Of a stretch of 64,000 bases of DNA, positions 8,294 to 16,637 are shown piece by piece. Position numbers and translations under genes: made by a program. Below the pieces are notes generated by a model that worked only from the letters and a program-made list of their open reading frames with translations, did no database searches and was not told where the DNA came from. Numbering within the stretch: position 1 is the stretch's first letter; each line of letters starts with the position of its first letter. Source of the DNA: Paenibacillus sp. (GTDB taxonomy: Bacteria > Bacillota > Bacilli > Paenibacillales > Paenibacillaceae); contig JAFWEX010000130.1 of the NCBI GenBank assembly GCA_017512705.1, positions 1 through 64,000 of the forward strand. Reading direction: 5' to 3'.

Positions 8294-9881
8294 TGAAGTG
8301 TATGCTCTGGAAGCAATGTTGGAGGGGGTAGACTGGAAGGCAGCGGGGATAGATCGGGTATTCGGGGCGTGTGATGTCGAAGAGGCAAGACAGGTTATTC
8401 GAACCAGTGCCATCGACATCCTGATCTGTGACATCGAGATGCCTGGGGAAACTGGACTCGACTTGCAAAGTTGGGTATTGAAGCATGATCCCGGCATATT
8501 AACGATATTTTTAACGGGTCATGCCTTATTTGACTATGCGCAGACAGCCATCAAACTGAACAGTTTCGATTATCTGTTAAAACCTGCTGCCGCAGATCAA
8601 CTGCTCAAAGTGGTTACGCGCGCATTGGAGAAGATCAAGGACGGGGAGCAGCGCACACGAACCAATGAAGTTTACGAGAGCGTATACAAACGCTGGAAAA
8701 CCCATAAACCTCTACTGACGGAACGTTTTTGGAAGGATGCCGTATCCCAGCGTAGTAAGCTTACACCACAGCGGCTTCAGGAACTAGCAGAATTGTACGG
8801 AGCCGAGATTAATCCCGAGGTTCGAGTTCTGCCGATCGTCATATCGGTGGAGGAATGGGTGCGTGAGTTTAATCTGCGCGATGAGGAAGTACTGGAATAC
8901 GCTCTTCGCAACGCAGCTAGAGAAATATTGCTGGGTGACAAACCCGGTGAAGTGTTTCAAGATCACAGTGGACTAAACATTGTGCTGGCCTACGAACAAG
9001 ACGGTAACATTCTTGCTACCAGTGAGGCGGAGCTGCGATGTCAGCGTTATATTCAAGAGTGCGGCACATACTTCTACTGTCGTCTGTCCTGCTATGTAGG
9101 TGCGCCGATAGCCGTAACAGAGCTGCAAGGTATGTTAAATGAACTAATGCAGATGGAGAGACGCAACATTAGGGAATTGGAAGAGGTTTTTGTATATGAT
9201 GAGCGGGATCGAGGTCATGAAGATCGATTCTTACCTATTCCATGGTTCTCGGAGCTATCCATTCTGTTGGAGACAGGCAAAGTGAATGATCTACGTGAGC
9301 GTGTGGACGAGATTTTTGAGCTGCTTGCCGCCCAGGAGGGATTGTCTCCGGAGATGCTGCAACTATACTATCATGCCATGCTACACCTCGTTTATCCGCT
9401 GTTACACCAGAACAATGTGTCTATTCGGAGCCTATATCCCGGAGAACGGGAGCCGGAAGAAACGATGGTGACGAGGTCATTGCCGCAGTTAAAACAGTGG
9501 ACACTGGATCTCATTGATCGTGTTATTCCAGTGTTGTACCCGGACGATCAGAACCCGATGTCGATTGTGGATCAATTATGTATTTACATTGAAAATCATA
9601 TCGGTGAAGAGTTGATGCGAGAAGAACTCGCTGCTTTTGCCGGATTTAACCCGGCGTATCTGTCACGTTTGTTCCGCAAGGAAAAAGGGATGTCTCTGTC
9701 CGAGTTCATCCTTCAGCGCAGAGTGGCCATGGCAAAAACCTTACTGTCCCAATCCACAGTTAAAGTTACAGATATCGCGGGCAAGGTCGGCTACTATAAT
9801 TATTCTCATTTTACGAAAATGTTCAAAAAATGCACAGGCATCACTCCACAAGAGTTTCGCAAACAATCCAAAACGATGTGA
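8268..9881 (+). CDS. YesN-like response regulator with AraC DNA-binding domain
   Basis: A 537-residue regulator, partner of the kinase at 6500-8293. The receiver domain (1-120) has the acidic pocket VDDE (8-10 region), the phosphorylation site Asp55 in CDIEMPG and the conserved Lys in LLKPA. A long helical middle region (130-420) of the YesN type follows, and the C-terminal 100 residues hold two AraC helix-turn-helix motifs, with ITPQEFRKQ at the end. It is expected to activate the ABC transporter genes downstream when phosphorylated. AAGGAGG lies seven bases ahead of the ATG, inside the 3' end of the kinase gene. A short hairpin terminator follows at 9886. Confidence 0.93.
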   Translation: MRNLLIVDDEVYALEAMLEGVDWKAAGIDRVFGACDVEEARQVIRTSAIDILICDIEMPGETGLDLQSWVLKHDPGILTIFLTGHALFDYAQTAIKLNSFDYLLKPAAADQLLKVVTRALEKIKDGEQRTRTNEVYESVYKRWKTHKPLLTERFWKDAVSQRSKLTPQRLQELAELYGAEINPEVRVLPIVISVEEWVREFNLRDEEVLEYALRNAAREILLGDKPGEVFQDHSGLNIVLAYEQDGNILATSEAELRCQRYIQECGTYFYCRLSCYVGAPIAVTELQGMLNELMQMERRNIRELEEVFVYDERDRGHEDRFLPIPWFSELSILLETGKVNDLRERVDEIFELLAAQEGLSPEMLQLYYHAMLHLVYPLLHQNNVSIRSLYPGEREPEETMVTRSLPQLKQWTLDLIDRVIPVLYPDDQNPMSIVDQLCIYIENHIGEELMREELAAFAGFNPAYLSRLFRKEKGMSLSEFILQRRVAMAKTLLSQSTVKVTDIAGKVGYYNYSHFTKMFKKCTGITPQEFRKQSKTM

Positions 9882-9885
9882 TCAG

Positions 9886-9908
9886 GCGCAGCATGCTGCG
9901 CTTTTGTT
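9886..9908 (+). terminator. Hairpin terminator after the response regulator
   Basis: GCGCAG-CATG-CTGCGC (9886-9901) followed by TTTTGTTT. The stem is short but GC-rich. It separates the two-component genes from the transporter genes, allowing separate control. Confidence 0.6.
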
Positions 9909-10061
9909 TATGTTGATTGAAGTGAAAGTCATAATTTGATCATTGAACAGGTCACCACAGCAGATAGTGGACTTGATCTCCCCGCCGTATACTTGAACCA
10001 CAGGAGGCGCACGGAGCTTCATCCTGAGGAAGAATTCAAGAGGAGTGAGGGAGAACACGTT

Positions 10062-11048
10062 ATGAAGACACAACCCCAAGCGGGTAAGGGCGTACGCATA
10101 TCGGAGATACCAGAAGGCACGGTTCGAAAACGCAAATCCGTGTTGTACAATCTTGGCAAGTACAAGGTGTTATACCTGATGTTTCTGCCAGGTATTCTAT
10201 TTCTGTTGATTAACAACTATATGCCGATGTTTGGCGTTCTGATCGCATTCAAAAATGTAAACTACGCTGATGGAATATGGGGAAGCCCGTGGAGCGGGTG
10301 GGATAATTTTAAATATCTGTTCTCAACCAGTGATGCATGGGAGATTACGCGAAACACCCTTGCATACAACACCGTATTCATCGCACTTAATTTGTTTGTC
10401 GGTGTAGGTCTCGCTATTTTGCTTAATGAAGTCAAAAACAAAGCGATGTCCAAACTGTATCAGTCTCTGATGTTATTGCCATATTTTCTATCGATGATCG
10501 TAGTCAGTTATCTCGTTTTGGCTTTCCTCGGCAAGGACTCAGGGTTCATGAACTCAACCATTCTGCAGATGTTCGGAGGGCAGCCGATTGACTGGTACTC
10601 TGAACCCAAGTATTGGCCGTACATCTTGCCACTTGTAAATACGTGGAAAAACATCGGTTATTATGCTGTCATTTATCTTGCCGCAGTAGTGGGTATTGAC
10701 GAAGAGTATTATGAAGCTGCTGTGCTTGATGGCGCATCCAAGTGGCATCAGATTCGTTTTATTACGATTCCTTTTCTAATTCCACTCGTTGTGATTATGA
10801 CACTGCTTCAGATCGGACGTATCTTCTATGCAGACTTCAGCTTGTTCTATCAAGTTCCGCTGGAATCAGGTGCACTGTTCCCGGTAACCAACGTACTTGA
10901 TACGTATGTATATCGGACATTCCTTATTGGCGGTGACATCGGGATGTCATCTGCAGCAGGTTTGTATCAAGCGATTGTCGGTTTTGTGCTTGTATTGGTA
11001 TCGAATACCATCGTTCGGCGGATCGACAAAGATAATGCACTATTTTGA
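10062..11048 (+). CDS. ABC sugar transporter permease 1 (LplB/UgpA type)
   Basis: A 328-residue inner-membrane permease of a carbohydrate ABC importer (CUT1 type). Six hydrophobic helices are visible, starting with VLYLMFLPGILFLLINNYMP, and the EAA loop that contacts the ATPase reads EEYYEAAVLDGASKWHQIRF. I start it at ATG 10062 because GTGAGGGAG lies just upstream; the longer frame from 9936 adds 42 residues rich in charged amino acids with no ribosome site. It forms a heterodimer with the next permease. No ATPase gene is in the island, so a shared MsmX-like ATPase encoded elsewhere is the likely motor. Confidence 0.92.
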   Translation: MKTQPQAGKGVRISEIPEGTVRKRKSVLYNLGKYKVLYLMFLPGILFLLINNYMPMFGVLIAFKNVNYADGIWGSPWSGWDNFKYLFSTSDAWEITRNTLAYNTVFIALNLFVGVGLAILLNEVKNKAMSKLYQSLMLLPYFLSMIVVSYLVLAFLGKDSGFMNSTILQMFGGQPIDWYSEPKYWPYILPLVNTWKNIGYYAVIYLAAVVGIDEEYYEAAVLDGASKWHQIRFITIPFLIPLVVIMTLLQIGRIFYADFSLFYQVPLESGALFPVTNVLDTYVYRTFLIGGDIGMSSAAGLYQAIVGFVLVLVSNTIVRRIDKDNALF

Positions 11049-11065
11049 GAGGAGGCAAGTCAGTT

Positions 11066-11974
11066 GTGAAAACACGTGATCCATTAGCGGTATCCAAGCG
11101 TTCCGCAGCCGTCATTCATTTCATGTTTCTATTCTATGCCATTGCCTGTATCGTGCCGATCATACTGGTCTTCGCTATCTCCTTCTCAGACGAGACAACT
11201 GTTGTAGCGAATGGTTACAAGCTTATTCCAGAGCAATTCAGTCTGAAGGCTTATGAATTCCTGTTTAAAGATATGGATCAAATTATCCACTCGTATGGAA
11301 TCTCTATCATTGTTACAGTCGTAGGTACGATTACGAGTGTAGCCCTGACTGCACTATATGCTTATCCGCTCTCGCGGAGAGATTTGCCATATCGGGGTTG
11401 GTTCGCTTTCTTCATCTTCTTCACCATGTTGTTTAACGGCGGTCTGGTCCCTTGGTATCTGGTTTACGTTAATGTACTAGATCTGAAAAATTCGATCCTG
11501 GCACTTATTCTGCCACTGCTGTTATCTCCGTTCTTTGTGCTTGTCATGCGTACGTTCTTCGCGAACTCCATTCCGGTATCCATTCTGGAATCTGCGCGCA
11601 TCGATGGAGCAGGTGAATTCAAAACGTTTTGGCGAATTGTACTACCGCTCTCATTACCCGTAATGGCTACCGTGGCACTGTTCAGTACGCTGAATTACTG
11701 GAATGACTGGTATCTCAGTATGATTTTCATTTCGGATAACCGGACGATCAGCCTTCAGTACCTTATGTACCGGACGCTGCTCGATATTCAATATCTAACA
11801 ACCAACTCCAACGTCTCTTCACAGATCTCGTCACAAGGTGGAATTCTGAATCTGCCAAACAAAACGCTGCAAATGGCGATGGCTGTCGTCGGTATAGGTC
11901 CAATTGTACTGGCGTATCCATTCTTCCAGCGTTATTTCATCAAAGGACTTACAGTAGGTGCTGTGAAAGGATGA
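11066..11974 (+). CDS. ABC sugar transporter permease 2 (LplC/YtcP type)
   Basis: A 302-residue permease, partner of the preceding one. Six hydrophobic segments, the EAA loop ESARIDGAGEFKTFWRIVLP, and the typical ending YFIKGLTVGAVKG place it in the LplC/YtcP group. The GTG at 11066 is chosen as start since GGAGG (11051-11055) sits ten bases upstream; a TTG at 11045 overlapping the previous gene is less likely. The gap to the first permease is 17 bases, so the two are coupled in one operon. Substrate is unknown; the group imports oligosaccharides or uronate-containing sugars. Confidence 0.92.
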   Translation: MKTRDPLAVSKRSAAVIHFMFLFYAIACIVPIILVFAISFSDETTVVANGYKLIPEQFSLKAYEFLFKDMDQIIHSYGISIIVTVVGTITSVALTALYAYPLSRRDLPYRGWFAFFIFFTMLFNGGLVPWYLVYVNVLDLKNSILALILPLLLSPFFVLVMRTFFANSIPVSILESARIDGAGEFKTFWRIVLPLSLPVMATVALFSTLNYWNDWYLSMIFISDNRTISLQYLMYRTLLDIQYLTTNSNVSSQISSQGGILNLPNKTLQMAMAVVGIGPIVLAYPFFQRYFIKGLTVGAVKG

Positions 11975-12039
11975 CTCCCACCGGTTAGTGGAGTGGCAAG
12001 GTTAACTGAGATAGACGAAAGGGCATATACAGAAATGCT

Positions 12040-12074
12040 TTACCGTTTTATTAGGAATTGGGGCAAAACGGTAA
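12040..12074 (+). promoter_or_regulatory. Intergenic RNA hairpin between permease and binding protein
   Basis: TTACCGTTTT (12040-12049) and AAAACGGTAA (12065-12074) form a perfect 10-base stem with a 15-base loop, without a poly-T tail. Placed just before the binding-protein gene, it may act as a 5' stabiliser that raises binding-protein mRNA over the permease mRNA, as in maltose-type operons. Function is inference. Confidence 0.5.
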
Positions 12075-12107
12075 AAGGGTCCATTATATGAACAGGAGGG
12101 GTTCAAT

Positions 12108-13637
12108 TTGGTTCAATCGTTAAAGGTATGGTCACGCATGACAGCCGCGGCTATGGTACTGGCGTTGGTGCTTGCTGGCTGTTCGTCCGACAAAGGGGGA
12201 TCAGCAACTCCAGGTGCGGAAGGTAACACACCGAATAAGGAAGGGGCTAAACCTTATGAGGTCACATTGTTCTATCCAGGTACACCTCAGAAAGATGTTG
12301 CGCTTGTAGAAGCTGAAATCAACAAAAAGATGGAGCCAAAGATCGGAGCTACGCTTAAAATCAACGCTGTTGACTGGGGTCAATGGGATAACAAGCTGAA
12401 CCTGATGATCTCCTCCGGGGAAAAAGCAGACATTATATTCACCGCTGCTTGGCAGAACTATACGGTAAATGTAGCCAAGGGTGCATTCCTGCCTCTGAAT
12501 GATCTGCTTGATGAACATGGTCAGGATATTAAGAAAAACTTGGATCCTGCCTTCCTGGAAGGTTCTCAAGTAGATGGCGTGAACTATGGTGTACCAACAA
12601 ACAAGGAACTTGCAGCTACACGCGGCGTACTCGTACGCAAGGATCTGGCTGACAAATACAAGATGGATCTGACCACAGTAAAAACGTGGGCTGATCTGGA
12701 GCCACTGCTCAAAACGATTAAGGAAAACGAACCGTCTGTTACTCCATTCTATATGTCCAACACCAATGGTAACGGGCTTTTGGAAAATCTGGACTGGGAT
12801 TATCTCGGTGATGCATCAGTACCGGGTGTCATTTCCAAGACAGCCGGCTCCACTACTGTACTGAACGAGGTGGAAACACCGGAGTTCAAACAAGCAGCCG
12901 AGCTTGCGCGCAAATGGTATCAAGCAGGCTACATCAACAGTGATGCAGCAACATCCAATGTTTTCCCGAAAGACCAGGCGAAAGCCGGAAAAGCATTCAT
13001 GTGGACGGATGGTATGAAGCCAGGTAAAGACAAGGAAGAAGAGGGTTATGTTGGTCATCCGCTCACGCAAATTGAGATGACAAGTCCGACGATTACAACA
13101 GGGGATGCATCAGGTGCGATGCTTGCGATCTCCCGCTCTTCGGAACAGCCTGAGAAAGCGATGCAGGTCATTAACTTGCTTCACTCGGACAAAGAGATCA
13201 ACAACCTGCTTAACTTCGGTATTGAAGGCAAACACTATGTAAAAGTAGAAGGCCAAGACAACATCATCAAATTGCCTGACGGTGTTGATGCGAACAGCCG
13301 TACCTACAATCCAGGTGCACAATGGCAGCTGGGTAATCAGTTCCTGAACTACCTATGGGATAACGAAGATCCACAAAAATGGGAAAAGTTCAAAGAGTTT
13401 AATGCTAAAGGGGTAAAATCGCCTGCTCTTGGTTTCACCTTCAACAGCCAATCGGTTAAAAACGAAATTGCGGCTGTTAATAACGTAAATAAACAGTTTA
13501 AGCCTGGGATGACTTCGGGTGCTGTTGATCCAAATGAAATGATTCCAAAGTATCTGGAAAAGTTAAAAGCAGCGGGTATTGATAAAATTATCGCAGCTAA
13601 ACAGGAGCAGTTGGATGCATTCCTGGCAAAAAAATAA
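12108..13637 (+). CDS. Lipoprotein sugar-binding protein of ABC importer 1
   Basis: A 509-residue extracellular solute-binding protein anchored by lipid. The signal ends in the lipobox LAGC with Cys25. The body is a large type-1 carbohydrate-binding fold; the C-terminal part (about 370-509, ending KIIAAKQEQLDAFLAKK) resembles the DUF3502 extension common on Paenibacillus sugar-binding lipoproteins. The TTG at 12108 is the start: GGAGGG lies seven bases upstream, and the protein reads directly into a signal peptide. It delivers substrate to the two upstream permeases. There is no hydrolase in this island, so the sugar cannot be named. A strong terminator follows at 13709. Confidence 0.92.
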   Translation: MVQSLKVWSRMTAAAMVLALVLAGCSSDKGGSATPGAEGNTPNKEGAKPYEVTLFYPGTPQKDVALVEAEINKKMEPKIGATLKINAVDWGQWDNKLNLMISSGEKADIIFTAAWQNYTVNVAKGAFLPLNDLLDEHGQDIKKNLDPAFLEGSQVDGVNYGVPTNKELAATRGVLVRKDLADKYKMDLTTVKTWADLEPLLKTIKENEPSVTPFYMSNTNGNGLLENLDWDYLGDASVPGVISKTAGSTTVLNEVETPEFKQAAELARKWYQAGYINSDAATSNVFPKDQAKAGKAFMWTDGMKPGKDKEEEGYVGHPLTQIEMTSPTITTGDASGAMLAISRSSEQPEKAMQVINLLHSDKEINNLLNFGIEGKHYVKVEGQDNIIKLPDGVDANSRTYNPGAQWQLGNQFLNYLWDNEDPQKWEKFKEFNAKGVKSPALGFTFNSQSVKNEIAAVNNVNKQFKPGMTSGAVDPNEMIPKYLEKLKAAGIDKIIAAKQEQLDAFLAKK

Positions 13638-13708
13638 AATGAAGTAAATAGTTTCTGATGGACAGGGTGATTCACAAATCACTTGATCTGGCAGGCATTC
13701 CAAGGGAC

Positions 13709-13741
13709 GTTATCGGTTATAACCGATAACTCCTTTTTTTT
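13709..13741 (+). terminator. Rho-independent terminator of sugar island 1
   Basis: GTTATCGGTT-AT-AACCGATAAC (13709-13730), a perfect palindrome, followed by TCC and a run of eight or more T. It closes the first ABC transporter operon. Confidence 0.85.
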
Positions 13742-13776
13742 GTCGTTTGGGTTGTTCATCAAAAATAGGAAAAATA

Positions 13777-13785
13777 TGATATAAT
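13777..13785 (+). promoter_or_regulatory. Extended -10 promoter of the 13812 gene
   Basis: TGATATAAT at 13777-13785 is an extended -10 (TG-n-TATAAT). The -35 region is weak. It lies 27 bases upstream of the ATG at 13812. Confidence 0.5.
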
Positions 13786-13811
13786 AAGGTGGTTAATTAG
13801 GAGGTGTGTAC

Positions 13812-14510
13812 ATGTCGAGAACAAGGCTTGTGTTCTCAGGGGCTTTACTGTTGTTCGCCATCATATTTACCTTTAAGCACCACCTTGGTTTTTCGGTAGG
13901 CGATTCGTTGTTATTATCCATTGGTATTTCGCCTTATACCACATCCTATTTGAGCGGTGTACATATCACTATTTTTTTTGGGCTTGGCATGCTGGCTTGC
14001 GGGTATTATCTGACACGCAAGGAGATGATGATTGAATTTCCAATACTGGCGAGAAGATTGTGGATTGCTGTTCTAGTCGTCATAATCAGCTATTCCTATG
14101 TAACGGATAAGGTCATGTATGTAGTGAAATGGGGGGCTGGGGGAATGAACGGAATAGCCTATATGCAGAATAACAGTTCCTGTGTTTATGATGTGTCGTC
14201 TAATGGACAGACCCTGGTAATCTGTGAGTTAACTTTGAAAAATTATAGCAGCTCACCGGTAGTTGCAATGGTGAAGCCTGACTTGGCAGGAAGTTATCAT
14301 AATGAGGATGACCCCCTATCCAATTCCTTGCGATCGGTTCAATTAAAGGCCATTCCGATCCAAATTGAACCACGTACAACTTATACAGGTAAACTTGAAT
14401 TCTCTGGTGTGGCAGAGTGTCCGTTGCAAGTGAGAGGCAGATTGAACGATGTCGTATTGAATGTGGCTGTGGATGGAACGAATACATCATTTGATTATAA
14501 TGTTCCTTAG
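13812..14510 (+). CDS. Hypothetical membrane protein
   Basis: I do not recognise this 232-residue protein. The first third holds three hydrophobic helices (about 5-25, 42-62 and 75-95), after which about 130 residues appear to lie outside the membrane. That part has two cysteines close together around SSCVYDVSSNGQTLVICELT and reads as beta-strand rich, similar in feel to a small Ig-like or DUF-type domain. AGGAGGT precedes the ATG at 13812; a GTG at 13806 is inside that ribosome site and is not used. It has its own promoter and terminator and sits between the two sugar islands without an obvious link to either. Confidence 0.75.
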   Translation: MSRTRLVFSGALLLFAIIFTFKHHLGFSVGDSLLLSIGISPYTTSYLSGVHITIFFGLGMLACGYYLTRKEMMIEFPILARRLWIAVLVVIISYSYVTDKVMYVVKWGAGGMNGIAYMQNNSSCVYDVSSNGQTLVICELTLKNYSSSPVVAMVKPDLAGSYHNEDDPLSNSLRSVQLKAIPIQIEPRTTYTGKLEFSGVAECPLQVRGRLNDVVLNVAVDGTNTSFDYNVP

Positions 14511-14610
14511 TTTGTAATATATGGAGTTTAGCAACAAGTACATAAAATAAAAACATGATTCATTTGTACGATGAAAAACATAGATGGTCTGACTTGTTTA
14601 TGAATATGGT

Positions 14611-14634
14611 GCCGGCACATTGCCGGCTTTTTTT
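14611..14634 (+). terminator. Rho-independent terminator after the 13812 gene
   Basis: GCCGGC-ACATT-GCCGGC (14611-14627) followed by seven T. It ends the monocistronic membrane-protein gene. Confidence 0.85.
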
Positions 14635-14692
14635 GTACTTGAAAGTTGAATTTAGTGCTAAGAACTTGCTTTTTTCTCCTTTTCCATCGTGA

Positions 14693-14706
14693 TGATAACG
14701 CTTACG
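14693..14706 (+). promoter_or_regulatory. cre-like catabolite control site
   Basis: TGATAACGCTTACG matches the Firmicutes cre consensus TGNAANCGNWWNCA at 12 of 14 positions. It lies about 150 bases before the galactan sensor kinase, upstream of the predicted promoter at 14776-14803. CcpA control of a galactan locus would be expected, but with two mismatches the site is tentative. Confidence 0.35.
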
Positions 14707-14775
14707 ATAATAGTGGGGTAATCTGATTAATAAATTATCTAATGAGGTCGTTACAGCGCATGTCGAAGAAAATGA

Positions 14776-14803
14776 TTGTATTTACAGCTTACATGATTAC
14801 AAT
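14776..14803 (+). promoter_or_regulatory. Predicted promoter of the galactan sensor kinase
   Basis: TTGTAT (14776-14781), 16 bases, TACAAT (14798-14803), about 45 bases before the ATG at 14850. Moderate match to sigma-A. The rest of the gap 14511-14849 holds only the terminator and cre-like site listed separately. Confidence 0.45.
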
Positions 14804-14849
14804 TAATGTCACGGCAAAATCTAGAAAAAGAAAATGAAAATAAAGCGAG

Positions 14850-16607
14850 ATGAAAACTTCTATGACATATCGAACGAATCTATTTTCAAAAATGGTCATT
14901 TTGATACTGATTATGCTAATCCCCGTTGTGCTCCTCTATTGGTACTCCAATCATAAAACAACAGCTGTATTGCGAGCGGAGCTTAACCGTTCGTATAGTA
15001 ATCAACTTGAATTTTTCCAAAATCAAGTCAACTCCAATATTGAATTGTTATCGTCCTGGCCTAACCTGCTGATTCATGACCCCGATATTGCAAGCTTTCG
15101 GCGAATCTTTGCAGAGAGTAGTTACTTTGATCTGGATGCGATTAATCTGGTCAAGCGAATCCAAAACAAGCTGAGTATTCAGGAAAGCTCATCGAATTGG
15201 ACTACCAAGTTATACCTTTACTCCCCGTCTTTGGGCAGAGTTATCTCGGAACGGGATGCTCGTACATACGATAAGCAGGCATTACAAGAAAATATCGTCT
15301 CTGGCTGGGATGTTCAGAAAATGAAAGACGGGCGGTTTATGTTCAGCTGGATCACCGTATCTCCTTATGGAATAGAGGACCCTGCTGAAAATGCAGAAAC
15401 TATTATCAAGCTAGAGTTTGATAGCGATAACATTCGGGACATGCTCGATAAATTCAAAGGCGACGGCAGACATGACCCCTTCTATTTTCGTGAAGAAACA
15501 GGAGTGATCTATAACCGGACATCCGACCGTACATTAACCAATCAATTAATCAAAGAGTTATCCAGTCGCACGCTTCAAGACGTGGAAAATCGAACGGTAA
15601 TCATTGATAATGAACCATATATGGTCAATTCTGTAAAATCTAGTACAACAGGCTGGTACCTGGTAGATTATATGCCGCTGTCAGATATATTGAAACCTAT
15701 TCAGCAGTCGAACCTCTTATTTTACTCTGCGATGATCTGTCTGTTACTGATGAGCTTTACCGTTGCTTACCTGTTATACGTGCAGGTTCAAGTACCGGTG
15801 AAACAACTGATTCGCGGATTTCAGCGATTAAAGCAGGAGGATTATTCGGTGCGTATCCAGCCAAAGGGTCGCAATGAGTTCAGCTTTCTGTCAGAGCGTT
15901 TCAATTCGATGGTGGAGAAGATTCAGCAGCTGTTTGAACATGTGTATCTTGAGCAGATCCACGTTCGGGAAGCCCGGTTAAAGCAACTGCAATCACAGAT
16001 TAATCCGCATTTCTTTTACAATTGTTTCTCGTTTATTACCAGTATGGCGAAGCTCAAACGTGTGGATGCCGTTGTAGCGATGTCGCACAATCTTTCCCGA
16101 TATTACAGATATACGACAAGACAGGAACGGGATCTTGTACCACTATCGGAAGAGATTGAATTTGTGACCAACTATCTAGAGATTCAGCGTATGCGCATGG
16201 AGCGTATCCATTATACGCTTGATCTGCCGGAAGACATGCTGCGGATGGAAGTGCCGCCGTTGATCGTTCAGCCTTTGGTCGAAAACGCGGTCATCCATGG
16301 AATTGAGGCGGATGCAGAAGCGGGCCAGATTAGAGTTTCTGGTGAGAGACAGGAGGACAACATGGTTTTAATTGTAGAAGACGATGGTCAAGGTATGACA
16401 CTAGAACAACGAGAAGCCCTGCTGGTCAAACTCACAGGTACGATGGATCAGGAGATGGGCTGCGGACTGTGGAATGTGAACCAGAGACTTCAACTCAGGT
16501 ATGGGGAGAAGAGCGGTATTCATATCACTGAATCAGAGCTGGGGGGAATACGGATCAGCTTGTCATGGCCTATTGAACCTGAAGGATTACCCGAAGCCGA
16601 AGAGTAG
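14850..16607 (+). CDS. YesM-like sensor histidine kinase (galactan locus)
   Basis: A 585-residue membrane kinase expected to sense galactan breakdown products outside the cell and phosphorylate the regulator encoded next. A hydrophobic helix at about 14-32, an extracellular sensor to about 285, a second helix 288-310 and a HAMP linker precede the kinase core. The phospho-acceptor is His387 in QINPHFFYNCFS; the ATPase domain has PLVENAVIHGI, DDGQGM and CGLWNVNQRL. The ribosome site at the ATG 14850 is weak (AAAGCGAG). It forms an operon with the regulator, 30 bases downstream. Its specificity for galactan is inferred from GH53 and GH42 genes at the end of the island. Confidence 0.92.
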   Translation: MKTSMTYRTNLFSKMVILILIMLIPVVLLYWYSNHKTTAVLRAELNRSYSNQLEFFQNQVNSNIELLSSWPNLLIHDPDIASFRRIFAESSYFDLDAINLVKRIQNKLSIQESSSNWTTKLYLYSPSLGRVISERDARTYDKQALQENIVSGWDVQKMKDGRFMFSWITVSPYGIEDPAENAETIIKLEFDSDNIRDMLDKFKGDGRHDPFYFREETGVIYNRTSDRTLTNQLIKELSSRTLQDVENRTVIIDNEPYMVNSVKSSTTGWYLVDYMPLSDILKPIQQSNLLFYSAMICLLLMSFTVAYLLYVQVQVPVKQLIRGFQRLKQEDYSVRIQPKGRNEFSFLSERFNSMVEKIQQLFEHVYLEQIHVREARLKQLQSQINPHFFYNCFSFITSMAKLKRVDAVVAMSHNLSRYYRYTTRQERDLVPLSEEIEFVTNYLEIQRMRMERIHYTLDLPEDMLRMEVPPLIVQPLVENAVIHGIEADAEAGQIRVSGERQEDNMVLIVEDDGQGMTLEQREALLVKLTGTMDQEMGCGLWNVNQRLQLRYGEKSGIHITESELGGIRISLSWPIEPEGLPEAEE

Positions 16608-16637
16608 AATAAATATATGAACTAAGGAGTGAGTAAG

